Origin: Variovorax paradoxus
Lineage (GTDB): Bacteria; Pseudomonadota; Gammaproteobacteria; Burkholderiales; Burkholderiaceae_C
DNA length: 64,000 nucleotides
Direction: 5' to 3'
Assembly (NCBI GenBank): GCA_016806145.1
Contig: CP063166.1
Location: 5,890,001-5,954,000 of the forward strand
Shown: in pieces, positions 19,823 to 28,841 of the stretch
Numbering within the stretch: position 1 is the stretch's first letter
How the letters are laid out: every line of letters begins with the position of its first letter
Notes under the pieces: generated by a model
Seen by the model: only the letters and a program-made list of their open reading frames with translations
Told to the model about the DNA's origin: nothing
The model's database searches: none
Made by a program: the position numbers and the translations under genes

Positions 19823-20779
19823 ATGAAGTTCACCCGCCGCACCGTGCAGACCGCCGCCGCCCTCGCCCTGCTGGGCACCTTCGCCGCCACGCCGGCGTTC
19901 GCGCAGGACAAGCCCAAGGTCGCGCTGGTGATGAAGTCGCTGGCCAACGAGTTCTTCCGCACCATGGAAGACGGGGCCAAGGCGCACCAGAAGGCGAATT
20001 CGGGCAAATACACGCTGGTGACCAACGGCATCAAGGACGAGACCGACACCGCCGCGCAGATCAAGATGGTCGAGCAGATGGTGGCGCAGAAGGTCAATGC
20101 GCTGGTGATCGCGCCGGCCGATTCGAAGGCGCTGGTGCCGGTGGTCAAGGCCGCCATCGACAAGGGCATCCTGGTGGTCAACATCGACAACCGCCTCGAC
20201 GCGGCCGCGCTGAAGGAGAAGAACATCCAGGTGCCCTTCGTCGGCCCCGACAACCGCGCCGGCGCCAAGCTGGTGGGCGACTACCTCGCCAAGAGCCTGA
20301 AGTCGGGCGACAAGGTCGGGATCATCGAAGGCGTGTCGACCACCTTCAATGCGCAGCAGCGCACCCTCGGCTACCAGGACGCGATGAAGGCCGCCGGCAT
20401 CAACGTCGCGGGCGTGCAGTCGGGCCAGTGGGAAATCGACAAGGGCAACACGGTGGCCGCCGGCATGATGCGCGAGAACCCCGACCTCAAGGCCCTGCTG
20501 GCCGGCAACGACAGCATGGCGCTGGGCGCGGTGGCCGCCGTGAAGGCCGCGGGCAAGGCCGGCAAGGTGCAGGTGGTGGGCTACGACAACATCGGCGCCA
20601 TCAAGCCGATGCTGGCCGACGGCCGCGTGCTCGCCACGGCCGACCAGTTCGCCGACAAGCAGGCCGTGTTCGGCATCGAGACCGCGCTGAAGGCGATCGC
20701 CGACAAGAAGAGCCAGGCCGACATGCCGGCCGAGATCAAGACCGACGTGGTGCTGGTGACCAAGGATTCGAAGAAGTAA
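19823..20779 (+). CDS. rbsB: Ribose ABC transporter substrate-binding protein
   Basis: A 318-residue periplasmic sugar-binding protein of the LacI-fold (Peripla_BP_4) type. Signal peptide about residues 1-26 (ending TPAFAQ), then KPKVALVMKSLANEFFRTMEDGAK and a hinge region with GNDSMALGAVAAVKAAGK near residue 233. AGGAG lies upstream of ATG 19823. As first gene of rbsBACRKD it delivers ribose, or a similar furanose/pyranose, to RbsAC. The ribose assignment rests mainly on the accompanying rbsK and rbsD. Confidence 0.93.
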   Translation: MKFTRRTVQTAAALALLGTFAATPAFAQDKPKVALVMKSLANEFFRTMEDGAKAHQKANSGKYTLVTNGIKDETDTAAQIKMVEQMVAQKVNALVIAPADSKALVPVVKAAIDKGILVVNIDNRLDAAALKEKNIQVPFVGPDNRAGAKLVGDYLAKSLKSGDKVGIIEGVSTTFNAQQRTLGYQDAMKAAGINVAGVQSGQWEIDKGNTVAAGMMRENPDLKALLAGNDSMALGAVAAVKAAGKAGKVQVVGYDNIGAIKPMLADGRVLATADQFADKQAVFGIETALKAIADKKSQADMPAEIKTDVVLVTKDSKK

Positions 20780-20837
20780 GCACCGCGCCGCTTCCACCGC
20801 TGTCACACACCTCGAGAGACCACCCTTGCCGGCGCCC

Positions 20838-22406
20838 ATGTCCGCAACACCCGCCACGCCGCTCTTCGCGCTCCACGACATCGGCAAGGACTACGCCGCG
20901 CCGGTGCTCGACGGCGTGAGCCTCACGCTGGAGGCCGGCGAGGTGCTCGCGCTGACCGGAGAGAACGGTGCCGGCAAGAGCACCCTCTCCAAGATCGTCT
21001 GCGGCCTCGTCACGCCGACGCGCGGCACGATGCTGCTGGGCGGCGCGCCGTTCCAGCCGGGCTCGCGCCGCGACGCCGAGGCGCACGGCGTGCGCATGGT
21101 GATGCAGGAGCTCGGGCTGGTGCCCACGCTCACGGTGGCCGAGAACCTGCTGCTCGACCGGCTGCCGCAGCGCATGGGCTGGCTGCAGCGCGCCGAGCTG
21201 CATGCGGCCGCGCGGCTGCAGCTGGCCAAGATCGGCCTCTCGCACATCGACCCGGCCGTGCCGGTCTCGCGCCTGGGCATCGGCCAGCAGCAGATGGTGG
21301 AGATCGCGCGCAACCTGCTCGACGACACCCGCGTGCTGATCCTCGACGAACCGACCGCGATGCTGACGCCGCGCGAGACCGAGCACCTGTTCGAGCAGAT
21401 CGCGCTGCTCAAGGCGCGCGGCGTGGGCATCGTCTACGTCTCGCACCGGCTCGAGGAACTGCAGCGCATCGCCGACCGCGTGGCGGTGCTGCGCGACGGC
21501 CGGCTGGTCGACGTGCGGCCGATGGCCGGCGTGCGCGAATCCGAGCTGGTCGAGCGCATGGTCGGCCGCGCGGTGCACGAGCACGACGGCCGCCCGCGCC
21601 GCGTGGCCGGCGCGCCGATGCTGAGCGCGCACGGCATCGGCCGCGGCAGCGCGGTGCGCGACGCCGACCTGCAACTGCGCGCGGGCGAGGTGATGGGCAT
21701 CGCCGGGCTCGTGGGCTCCGGCCGCACCGAGCTCGTGCGGCTGCTGTTCGGCGCCGACAAGGCCGAGCGCGGCACGATCGAACTCCATTGGCCCGGCGCG
21801 CAGCAACCGGCCGCGGGCCGCTGGCGCTCGCCGATGCAAGCGATCCGCGCCGGCATCGGCCTGGTCACCGAGGACCGCAAGTCGCAGGGCCTGCTGATGA
21901 CGCAATCGATCCGCGTCAACGCCACTCTCAGCGACCTCGGCGCGGTCTCGCGCCTGGGCTGGCTGCGCGCGGCCGCCGAGCGCGGCATCGCGCGCCGGCT
22001 GGTGCAGACGCTGCGCATCCGCTCGCGCAGCGAGGAGCAGAGCGTGGCCACGCTCAGCGGCGGCAACCAGCAGAAGGTGGTGTTCGCGCGCTGGCTGCAC
22101 CGCGAATGCAAGGTGCTGCTGCTCGACGAGCCGACGCGCGGCGTCGACGTGGGCGCGCGCGCCGACCTCTATGCCGAGCTCGACCGCATGGCCGAGGCCG
22201 GCAAGGCGCTCCTGATGGTGTCGAGCGACCTGCGCGAACTCATGGCCATGTGCGACCGCATCGGCGTGATGCACGCCGGCCGCCTGGTGGCGGTGTTCGA
22301 GCGCGGCGCCTGGGACCAGCAGTCGATCCTGGCCGCGGCCTTCGGCGACACCGGCCGCGCCACCTCCGCAGCCCCCACCGCTCACGCTCTCGCGACCGCC
22401 GCCTGA
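20838..22406 (+). CDS. rbsA: Ribose ABC transporter ATP-binding protein
   Basis: A 522-residue double-ATPase subunit of a monosaccharide importer. Domain 1 has Walker A GENGAGKST (about residues 42-50), signature RLGIGQQQMVEIAR and Walker B VLILDEPTAML. Domain 2 (from about residue 265) has the degenerate P-loop GLVGSGRTEL, signature LSGGNQQKVVFARWL and Walker B LLLDEPTRGVDVGA. I use ATG 20838; an in-frame TTG at 20826 has better spacing to a GAGAGA sequence and would add four residues. Between rbsB and rbsC in the same operon. Confidence 0.95.
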   Translation: MSATPATPLFALHDIGKDYAAPVLDGVSLTLEAGEVLALTGENGAGKSTLSKIVCGLVTPTRGTMLLGGAPFQPGSRRDAEAHGVRMVMQELGLVPTLTVAENLLLDRLPQRMGWLQRAELHAAARLQLAKIGLSHIDPAVPVSRLGIGQQQMVEIARNLLDDTRVLILDEPTAMLTPRETEHLFEQIALLKARGVGIVYVSHRLEELQRIADRVAVLRDGRLVDVRPMAGVRESELVERMVGRAVHEHDGRPRRVAGAPMLSAHGIGRGSAVRDADLQLRAGEVMGIAGLVGSGRTELVRLLFGADKAERGTIELHWPGAQQPAAGRWRSPMQAIRAGIGLVTEDRKSQGLLMTQSIRVNATLSDLGAVSRLGWLRAAAERGIARRLVQTLRIRSRSEEQSVATLSGGNQQKVVFARWLHRECKVLLLDEPTRGVDVGARADLYAELDRMAEAGKALLMVSSDLRELMAMCDRIGVMHAGRLVAVFERGAWDQQSILAAAFGDTGRATSAAPTAHALATAA

Positions 22407-22426
22407 GCCTCATCCTCCTTCGCCCC

Positions 22427-23419
22427 ATGACGACCACCACCGCTTCCGCTCCCCCCGCCTCCGGCGCCGGTTCCCTCAAGGGCCAGCTCGGCACCTACAT
22501 CGGCCTGGCCGTGGTGCTGCTCGGCATGATCGCGCTGTTCGGCAGCCTCAGCGAATACTTCCTCACGGTCGAGACCTTCGTCACCATCGCCAACGAGATC
22601 CCCGCGCTGGCCGTGATGGCCGTGGGCATGACCTTCGTGCTGATCATCGCGGGCATCGACCTCTCGGTGGGCTCGGTGCTGGCGCTCAGCGCGGCGGTGG
22701 CCGCCGCCGCCATCCTGCAATGGCACCTGCCGGTGCCGCTGGCCGCGCTGCTGGGCCTGGCCACGGGCCTGATCTGCGGCGCGATCACCGGCGCCGTGTC
22801 GGTGGCCTGGCGGCTGCCGAGCTTCATCGTCTCGCTCGGCATGCTCGAGGCCGTGCGCGGCGGCGCCTACCTGGTGACCGACTCGCGCACCCAGTACGTG
22901 GGCGATGCCATCTCGGGCCTGGCGGCGCCGTGGATCGGCGGCATCTCGGCGGCCTTCGTGCTCGCGGTGGTGCTGGTGATCGTGGGCCAGCTGGTGCTGT
23001 CGCGCACCGTGTTCGGCCGCTACGTGGTGGGCATCGGCACCAACGAGGAAGCGATGCGCCTCGCGGGCATCGACCCGCGGCCGATCCGCATCGTGGTGTT
23101 CGCGGTCACGGGCCTCTTGGCCGGCCTGGCGGGGCTGATGCAGTCGGCGCGCCTCGAGGCGGCCGACCCGAACTCGGGCGTGGGCATCGAACTGCAGGTG
23201 ATCGCCGCGGTGGTGATCGGCGGCACCAGCCTGATGGGCGGGCGCGGCTCGGTGGTCAACACCTTCTTCGGCGTGCTGATCATCGCGGTGCTCGAGGCCG
23301 GCCTGGCGCAGGTCGGCGCCAGCGAGCCGAGCAAGCGCATCATCACCGGCGCGGTGATCGTGGTTGCGGTGATCATCGACACCCTGCGCCAGCGCCGCGC
23401 CGATCGCCGGCTGGCCTGA
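22427..23419 (+). CDS. rbsC: Ribose ABC transporter permease
   Basis: A 330-residue inner-membrane permease with 8-10 predicted hydrophobic helices. It carries BPD_transp_2 family signatures: MTFVLIIAGIDLSVGSVLAL, RLPSFIVSLGML, FGRYVVGIGTNEEAMRLAGI (coupling loop to RbsA) and GIELQVIAAVVIGGTSLMGGRG. It starts 20 bp after rbsA. Confidence 0.95.
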   Translation: MTTTTASAPPASGAGSLKGQLGTYIGLAVVLLGMIALFGSLSEYFLTVETFVTIANEIPALAVMAVGMTFVLIIAGIDLSVGSVLALSAAVAAAAILQWHLPVPLAALLGLATGLICGAITGAVSVAWRLPSFIVSLGMLEAVRGGAYLVTDSRTQYVGDAISGLAAPWIGGISAAFVLAVVLVIVGQLVLSRTVFGRYVVGIGTNEEAMRLAGIDPRPIRIVVFAVTGLLAGLAGLMQSARLEAADPNSGVGIELQVIAAVVIGGTSLMGGRGSVVNTFFGVLIIAVLEAGLAQVGASEPSKRIITGAVIVVAVIIDTLRQRRADRRLA

Positions 23420-23468
23420 CGCTCCCCCTCCCCACGAAGCAGCACCCCGCAACAGGAACACCCAGGCC

Positions 23469-24554
23469 ATGGCCACCATCAAGGACGTCGCACTGCGCGC
23501 GGGCGTGTCGGTCACCACCGTCTCGCACGTGGTCAACGACACGCGCCACGTCAGCGCCAAGGGCCGCGAGCGCGTCGAGCTCGCGATCCGCGAACTCGGC
23601 TACGTGCCCAACGCGATGGCGCGCAGCCTCAAGAGCAACACCACCTCGACGCTCGGGATGCTGATCCCGAACAGCTCGAACCCCTACTTCGCCGAGATCG
23701 TGCGCATCATCGAGGACCGCTGCTTCGGCGCCGGCTACACGCTGATCCTGTGCAACACCGACGACGAGCCGCACCGCCAGAGCGTGTACCTGCAGGTGCT
23801 GGCCGAGCGCCGCATCGACGGGCTGATCGTGGTGTCGACCGGCGACGACGACTCGCTGGCCAGGCAGCTCAACGGCCTCAAGGTGCCGACCGTGCTGCTC
23901 GACCGCGAGATCGCCGACCCTCACTGCGACCTGGTCGAGACCGCCCACATGCAGGGCGGCCTGCTCGCGGTGCGCCACCTGCTGTCGCTGGGCCACCGCC
24001 GCATCGCCTGCATCGGCGGGCCGCAGGGCGTGTCGCCGAGCGAGCAGCGCATCGCGGGCTGGCGCATGGCGCTGGCCGAGAGCGGCAACAGCACGGGCGC
24101 GGCCGACGCCGACGCGCTGCTGTGGCGCGGCGGCTTCACCAGCCAGGGCGGCTACGAGGCGATGCACGCCATCCTGCGCGCCGGCACCAACGACATCCCC
24201 TCGGCGGTCTTCGTCTGCAACGACCTGATGGCGATCGGCGCGCTGCGCGCCGCGCACGAGAGCGGCGTGCGGGTGCCCGACGAGCTCTCGATCGTCGGCT
24301 TCGACGACATCGAACTCTCGGCCTACACCAGCCCCGCGCTCACCACCGTGGCCCAGCCCAAGGAGCGCATCGGCGCGCTGGCCGTCGACATGCTGCTCGA
24401 GCGCGTGGGCGGCCGCCGCCGCGATGCGCGCAAGGTGGTGCTGCAGCCCGAGCTGCACGTGCGCGCCTCGACCGCGCGCTATTCCGGAGCGCCCGCGGCC
24501 GCACCGGTATCCGTCCCCTCTTCCGCCGACACCCGAAAGTCCCGCACCCCGTGA
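23469..24554 (+). CDS. rbsR: LacI-family ribose operon repressor (RbsR-like)
   Basis: A 361-residue repressor. The N-terminal LacI helix-turn-helix is textbook ([28 protein letters not shown]) and is followed by the hinge helix with [10 protein letters not shown], then a ribose-binding-protein-like effector domain. The C-terminal 25 residues (after about 335) are a low-complexity Ala/Pro/Ser tail. It lies inside the operon it probably controls, giving autoregulation through the two operators at 19727-19750. Its stop overlaps the rbsK start (GTGA). Confidence 0.92.
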   Translation: MATIKDVALRAGVSVTTVSHVVNDTRHVSAKGRERVELAIRELGYVPNAMARSLKSNTTSTLGMLIPNSSNPYFAEIVRIIEDRCFGAGYTLILCNTDDEPHRQSVYLQVLAERRIDGLIVVSTGDDDSLARQLNGLKVPTVLLDREIADPHCDLVETAHMQGGLLAVRHLLSLGHRRIACIGGPQGVSPSEQRIAGWRMALAESGNSTGAADADALLWRGGFTSQGGYEAMHAILRAGTNDIPSAVFVCNDLMAIGALRAAHESGVRVPDELSIVGFDDIELSAYTSPALTTVAQPKERIGALAVDMLLERVGGRRRDARKVVLQPELHVRASTARYSGAPAAAPVSVPSSADTRKSRTP

Positions 24555-25510
24555 GCCCGACGTCTTCCTCCCGCCCCGCGGCACCGCGCATCGTGGTGCT
24601 CGGCAGCCTCAACATGGACCTGGTGCTGCGCGTGCCGCATGCGCCCGCCGCGGGCGAGACCCTGCTGGGCCGCTCCTTCGCCACCATCCCCGGCGGCAAG
24701 GGCGCCAACCAGGCCGTGAGCTGCGCGCGCGAGGGCGCGCAGGTGCGGATGATCGGCTGCGTGGGCGACGACGACCACGGCCGCGCGCTGCGCCAGGCGC
24801 TCGAACGCGACGGCATCGACACCGAGGCCCTGCGCACCGATGCGGCCGAGCCCACGGGCACCGCGCTGATCATGGTCGAGGACAGCGGCCAGAACCGCAT
24901 CGTGATGATCGCGGGCGCCAATGCCGGCGTCGACCTCGACGCGGCGGACCTGCGCACCCGGCTCGAGGGCGCGGCCTTCCTCGTGACCCAGTTCGAGACC
25001 CCGATGGCGCAGGTCGAGCGCGCGATCGCGGTGGCGCACGAGGCCGGCTGCAAGGTGCTGCTCAATCCCTCGCCGGTGCAGGCCATCGCCGAGCCCCTGT
25101 GGCCGAAGATCGACACGCTGGTGGTCAACGAGATCGAGGCGCGCACGCTCAGCGGCCTGGGCGCCGACAGCCCGCAGGAGGCCGCGGCCGCCGGGCAGGC
25201 GATGCGCGCGCGCGGCATCGCGCGCGTGGTGGTCACGCTCGGCGCGCGCGGCGCGGTGGCGGTCGATGCCGACGGCGCGCGCCACCATCCGGCGCTGGTC
25301 GTGCAGGCGGTCGACACCACGGCCGCCGGCGACACCTTCCTCGGCGCGCTCGCCACCGCGCTCGGCGAAGGCCAGTCCTTCGACGAGGCCGTGCGCCTGG
25401 GCATCCGCGCCGCCGCGCTGTGCATCCAGCAGCCCGGCGCCCAGCCTTCCATCCCGCAGCGCGACGCCGTGCTGCGCAGCCCCCTGCCCCCCGACTGGAT
25501 TCCGCTGTGA
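24551..25510 (+). CDS. rbsK: Ribokinase
   Basis: A PfkB-family kinase that makes ribose 5-phosphate; 319 residues. The [12 protein letters not shown] start, substrate-binding [14 protein letters not shown] (about residues 48-61), and ATP-site/catalytic-base motif [13 protein letters not shown] (about 262-274, catalytic Asp in AAGD) are intact. The start is GTG at 24551, overlapping the rbsR stop by 3 nt (GTGA), so translation is coupled. The same GTGA overlap links it to rbsD. Confidence 0.95.
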   Translation: MSPTSSSRPAAPRIVVLGSLNMDLVLRVPHAPAAGETLLGRSFATIPGGKGANQAVSCAREGAQVRMIGCVGDDDHGRALRQALERDGIDTEALRTDAAEPTGTALIMVEDSGQNRIVMIAGANAGVDLDAADLRTRLEGAAFLVTQFETPMAQVERAIAVAHEAGCKVLLNPSPVQAIAEPLWPKIDTLVVNEIEARTLSGLGADSPQEAAAAGQAMRARGIARVVVTLGARGAVAVDADGARHHPALVVQAVDTTAAGDTFLGALATALGEGQSFDEAVRLGIRAAALCIQQPGAQPSIPQRDAVLRSPLPPDWIPL

Positions 25511-25905
25511 AACGTACTGCCCTGCTGCACTCCGAACTGTCCCAGGTCATCGCCACCATGGGCCATGGCGACATGCTCGTGATCGGCGATGCCGGCCTGC
25601 CGATTCCCGACGGCCCGCGCCGCATCGACCTCGCGCTCACGCCCGGCGTGCCGCGCGTGGCCGAGGTGCTGAAGGCGGTGCTCAGCGAACTGCAGGTGGA
25701 GCGCGCGCTGCTCGCGCGCGAGGCGGTCGAGGGCCGCGCCACGGGCGAACTGCCCGAATGGTGCGCGGGGCAGCTCGCGGTCGTGCCCGAGACGGTGTCG
25801 CACGAGGAACTGAAACGCCTGAGCGCGCGCGCCAGGGCAGTCGTGCGCACGGGCGAATGCACGCCCTACGCGAACATCATCCTGTGCGCGGGCGTGACGT
25901 TCTAG
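25507..25905 (+). CDS. rbsD: D-ribose pyranase
   Basis: A 132-residue mutarotase that interconverts beta-pyranose and furanose forms of ribose so that RbsK can use it. Family signatures: [24 protein letters not shown] (catalytic His in GHGD), [11 protein letters not shown] near residue 40 and [14 protein letters not shown] at the end. GTG start at 25507 overlaps the rbsK stop. It is the last gene of the operon, convergent with the MOSC gene (4 bp between stops). Confidence 0.95.
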   Translation: MKRTALLHSELSQVIATMGHGDMLVIGDAGLPIPDGPRRIDLALTPGVPRVAEVLKAVLSELQVERALLAREAVEGRATGELPEWCAGQLAVVPETVSHEELKRLSARARAVVRTGECTPYANIILCAGVTF

Positions 25906-25909
25906 CCGT

Positions 25910-26797
25910 TCATTCGAACTTGTAGTTCGCTCCCACGGGCTGCCCGACCTTGAGCATCTGCTCCACGCCCTGGATCACGATGCAGTTCATGCCGAAGGTG
26001 ATGCCGCCGTCGACGCGCGGATCGGCGCGGTAGGTGCGCAGCGTGTCGTTGACCTCGGGACTGCTGAGCGCGGTGGCCGGGTCGATGTCGGGAATGGGGC
26101 AGCGGGTGCAGGGCTTGACCGGCTGCAGCTGCGCGCCGTCCGCCGAGCCCCCGGCTCCGCTGGCGACATGCAGCATCTCGACGCGGTCCTCGTCGTGCGA
26201 CTCGATGCCGGCCAGCACGATGTTGGGCCGGAAGCGCTCGATGCCCACCGGGCCATGGCCGTCGCGCGCCAGCCGCTCGTTGAGCTCGGCCAGCGAGCCC
26301 TCGCTGGCCACCAGCAGCGCGAAGCCGTCGGCGAACTGGGTCTGGGCCTCGATGCCGCCGGTCCACTTGAGGCTCGACAGCCGCTTGACCTCGGGGTCGA
26401 AGCGCACCAGGCGCAGCTGCTGCGGCTTGCCGGGCTCGGAGAGGAAATCGCTGAACCACTGGGCCGCGATGTCGCCCATGTCGTAGGCATCGACCTCGTC
26501 CTTCCAGACCCGCACCCGCATCGGCTGCTCGACCCGGTCGAAGGCCAGGTGCAGCGCCAGCATGCCGGGCGCGCGCAGCACCACCTCGGTGTGCTTCATC
26601 TGCGGCTTGATCAGCGCCATGCGCGGCAGTTGCCGCTGCGTGACGAACTCGCCCTGCGCGTCGACCACCATCCAGGCCCGGTCGAACTCGAGGCCGGTCT
26701 CGGTCAGCAGCGCTTCGGGCAGCTCGACGCCGGCGCAGGACTTGACGGGGTACACGAACAGGCGCGCGATGGTGGCCTGGAGATCGAAATCTGTCAC
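25910..26797 (-). CDS. MOSC domain-containing protein
   Basis: A 295-residue protein with an N-terminal MOSC beta-barrel domain (ARLFVYPVKSCAGVEL) and a C-terminal MOSC domain. The likely cofactor/sulfur cysteine lies in QPVKPCTRCPIPDID, and ERFRPNIVL is conserved. MOSC proteins are molybdenum-cofactor sulfurases/carriers or mARC/YcbX-type reductases; which one applies cannot be settled. No 2Fe-2S ferredoxin domain is fused. GTG 26797 is preceded by GAGGAG with ideal spacing, so I prefer it to the ATG further upstream. Divergent from the UbiH-like gene. Confidence 0.9.
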   Translation of the reverse strand: MTDFDLQATIARLFVYPVKSCAGVELPEALLTETGLEFDRAWMVVDAQGEFVTQRQLPRMALIKPQMKHTEVVLRAPGMLALHLAFDRVEQPMRVRVWKDEVDAYDMGDIAAQWFSDFLSEPGKPQQLRLVRFDPEVKRLSSLKWTGGIEAQTQFADGFALLVASEGSLAELNERLARDGHGPVGIERFRPNIVLAGIESHDEDRVEMLHVASGAGGSADGAQLQPVKPCTRCPIPDIDPATALSSPEVNDTLRTYRADPRVDGGITFGMNCIVIQGVEQMLKVGQPVGANYKFE

Positions 26798-26889
26798 GGG
26801 GGCTCCTCGGATGGGGACTCGATTGTCCTCGCTCCCGGCATACCCCCATGGACGGTTTCCCCACGGGGCCGGCCGCAAGAGCCTCCTCC

Positions 26890-26895
26890 TACAAT
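26890..26895 (+). promoter_or_regulatory. TACAAT -10 box directly before the UbiH-like gene
   Basis: TACAAT ends 6 nt before ATG 26902, so transcription would begin at or next to the start codon. No Shine-Dalgarno is present. The -35 region is not clear. Confidence 0.5.
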
Positions 26896-26901
26896 GCCGC
26901 G

Positions 26902-28047
26902 ATGGCCCTCCCCCCCGAAGTCTGTATCCGCGGCGCCGGCATCGTCGGCCGCACGCTGGCCCTGCTGCTCGCGCGCGAACGCGTGCGCGTGGCGCTGGTG
27001 GCGCCGCCCGCCGCCGTCGAGCGGGAAGACGTCCGCGCCTATGCGCTCAACGCCGCCTCGCGCGAACTGCTGGTCTCGCTGCGCGCCTGGCCCGAAGGCA
27101 TCAGCGCCACGCCGGTGCGCGAGATGGTGGTCGACGGCGACGAGGGCGGCCGCGTGCAGTTCAGCGCCGCGCGCCAGAAGGTCGAGGCGCTGGCCTGGAT
27201 CGTCGACGTGCCGGCGCTCGAGAAGCAGCTGGCCGACGCGGTGCGCTTCCAGCCCCAGATCGAGGTGGTGAGCGAACCGGTCGCCGCGCCGCTCACCGTG
27301 GTCTGCGAAGGCAAGGCCAGCGCCACGCGCGAGGCGCTCGGCGTGAGCTACGCGGTCACGCGCTATCCGCAGCATGCGATCGCGGCGCGGCTCGAGGCCG
27401 AGCAGTCGCACGACGGCACGGCACGCCAGTGGTTCAACGACAAGGGCGAGGTGTTCGCGCTGCTGCCGCTCGACGGCGTGCACGGCCGCAGGCTGGCGCT
27501 GGTGTGGTCGGTCGATCAGCTGCGCGCGCCGGCGCTGCTCGCGCAATCGGCCGAGGAATTCAATGCCGCCGCGACCGAGGCCAGCCACCAGGCCTTCGGC
27601 GCGCTGCGGCTGGTGAGCGAGCGCGCCGCCTGGCCGCTCTCGCGCGCCATCGCCGACCGCTGGACCGGCACCCTGCCCGCCACCGAGCAGACCGCCGGCC
27701 AGGCGCCGCGCACCTGGGCACTGGCCGGCGACGCGGCCCACACCGTGCATCCGCTCGCGGGCCAGGGCCTGAACCTCGGCCTGGCCGACGCGGCCGCGCT
27801 GGCCACCGTCATCAAGGAGCGCGACTACTGGCGCAGCGTGGGCGATCCGCGCCTGCTGCGCCGCTACGAACGCGCGCGCCGCACCGAGGTGCTGCAGATG
27901 AGCCTGGCCACCGACGGGCTGCAGCAACTCTTCTCGCACGGCCTGGGCCCGCTGCCCGCGCTGCGCAACTGGGGCATGCGCGGTTTCGACCGCACGCGCC
28001 TGGTCAAGCACTGGGTCACGCGGCAGGCCATGGGCCTGAAAGCCTGA
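26902..28047 (+). CDS. UbiH/UbiF-family FAD-dependent monooxygenase
   Basis: A 381-residue flavoprotein hydroxylase of the ubiquinone-biosynthesis type. The FAD dinucleotide motif is GAGIVGRTLALLLAR (about residues 9-23). The UbiH-family YALNAASRELL segment follows, and the second FAD motif is ALAGDAAHTVHPLAGQGLNLGLADAAAL (about 279-306). Which ring position it hydroxylates cannot be told from sequence alone. A longer frame from 26848 exists, but ATG 26902 fits the conserved N-terminus. The stop lies inside a short tandem repeat; dsbC follows 59 bp downstream. Confidence 0.88.
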   Translation: MALPPEVCIRGAGIVGRTLALLLARERVRVALVAPPAAVEREDVRAYALNAASRELLVSLRAWPEGISATPVREMVVDGDEGGRVQFSAARQKVEALAWIVDVPALEKQLADAVRFQPQIEVVSEPVAAPLTVVCEGKASATREALGVSYAVTRYPQHAIAARLEAEQSHDGTARQWFNDKGEVFALLPLDGVHGRRLALVWSVDQLRAPALLAQSAEEFNAAATEASHQAFGALRLVSERAAWPLSRAIADRWTGTLPATEQTAGQAPRTWALAGDAAHTVHPLAGQGLNLGLADAAALATVIKERDYWRSVGDPRLLRRYERARRTEVLQMSLATDGLQQLFSHGLGPLPALRNWGMRGFDRTRLVKHWVTRQAMGLKA

Positions 28048-28065
28048 AGGCCTGAAGGCCTGAAG
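28034..28065. repeat. Four tandem 8-bp units, GCCTGAAG
   Basis: GCCTGAAA followed by three perfect GCCTGAAG copies (28034-28041, 28042-28049, 28050-28057, 28058-28065). The stop codon of the UbiH-like gene lies at the end of the first/start of the second unit, so copy-number change would mostly alter the gap before dsbC. Confidence 0.9.
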
Positions 28066-28106
28066 ACCCTACTCCGGACGAACCGAACAACGACCTCCTC
28101 GAACCC

Positions 28107-28841
28107 ATGAAGACACTCGCACGCCACCTGCTTCCCGCCGCCTTCGCGTCGCTCGCGCTCTTCGCGGTTTTCGGCGCCCATGCCGGCGAAGCCGAGATCC
28201 GCAAGAACCTCAAGGAACGCATCCCGCAGTTCCCGACCATCGACGAGGTCAGCAAGTCGCCGATGCCCGGCCTCTACGAGGTGCGCGTCAACGGCGCGCA
28301 GATCTACTACACCGACGAGCAGGGCAACTACCTGCTCGAGGGCAACATGATCGACGTGAACGCGCGCCGCAACCTCACCGAGGAACGCGTGGCGAAGCTG
28401 TCGGAGGTGGCCTTCGACAAGCTGCCCGTGAAGGACGCGATCAAGATCGTGCGCGGCAACGGCAAGCGCAAGCTCGCGGTCTTCGAGGACCCGAACTGCG
28501 GCTACTGCAAGCGCTTCGAGAAGGACATGAAGTCGGTCGACAACGTCACCGTCTACCTGTTCCTCTACCCGGTGCTGGGACCCGATTCGACCGTCAAGTC
28601 GCGCGACATCTGGTGCAGCAAGGACAAGGGCAAGGCCTGGAGCGACTGGATGGAAGCGGGCACGCGCCCGGCCACCGCGCCCGGCAGCTGCGACGTGACC
28701 GCGCTGCAGCGCAACGTCGAGTTCGGCCGCCGCTACAACATCACCGGCACGCCCACCCTGATCTACAGCAACGGCACCCGCACCCCGGGCGCCGTGCCCG
28801 CCGAGCAGGTCGAGAAGCAACTCGCCGCCTCCGCCAGCTGA
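28107..28841 (+). CDS. dsbC: Thiol:disulfide interchange protein DsbC
   Basis: A periplasmic disulfide isomerase of 244 residues with a signal peptide (about residues 1-26, ending AHA). The N-terminal dimerisation domain (IYYTDEQGNYLLEGNMIDV) is followed by a thioredoxin-fold domain with the redox motif DPNCGYCKRFEKDM (CGYC) and the cis-Pro segment NITGTPTLIYSNG. A second, structural cysteine pair (IWCSKD and GSCDVT) is also present. Its stop codon overlaps the ATG of the M61 peptidase gene (TGATG), so the two periplasm/proteolysis functions are co-expressed. Confidence 0.95.
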   Translation: MKTLARHLLPAAFASLALFAVFGAHAGEAEIRKNLKERIPQFPTIDEVSKSPMPGLYEVRVNGAQIYYTDEQGNYLLEGNMIDVNARRNLTEERVAKLSEVAFDKLPVKDAIKIVRGNGKRKLAVFEDPNCGYCKRFEKDMKSVDNVTVYLFLYPVLGPDSTVKSRDIWCSKDKGKAWSDWMEAGTRPATAPGSCDVTALQRNVEFGRRYNITGTPTLIYSNGTRTPGAVPAEQVEKQLAASAS

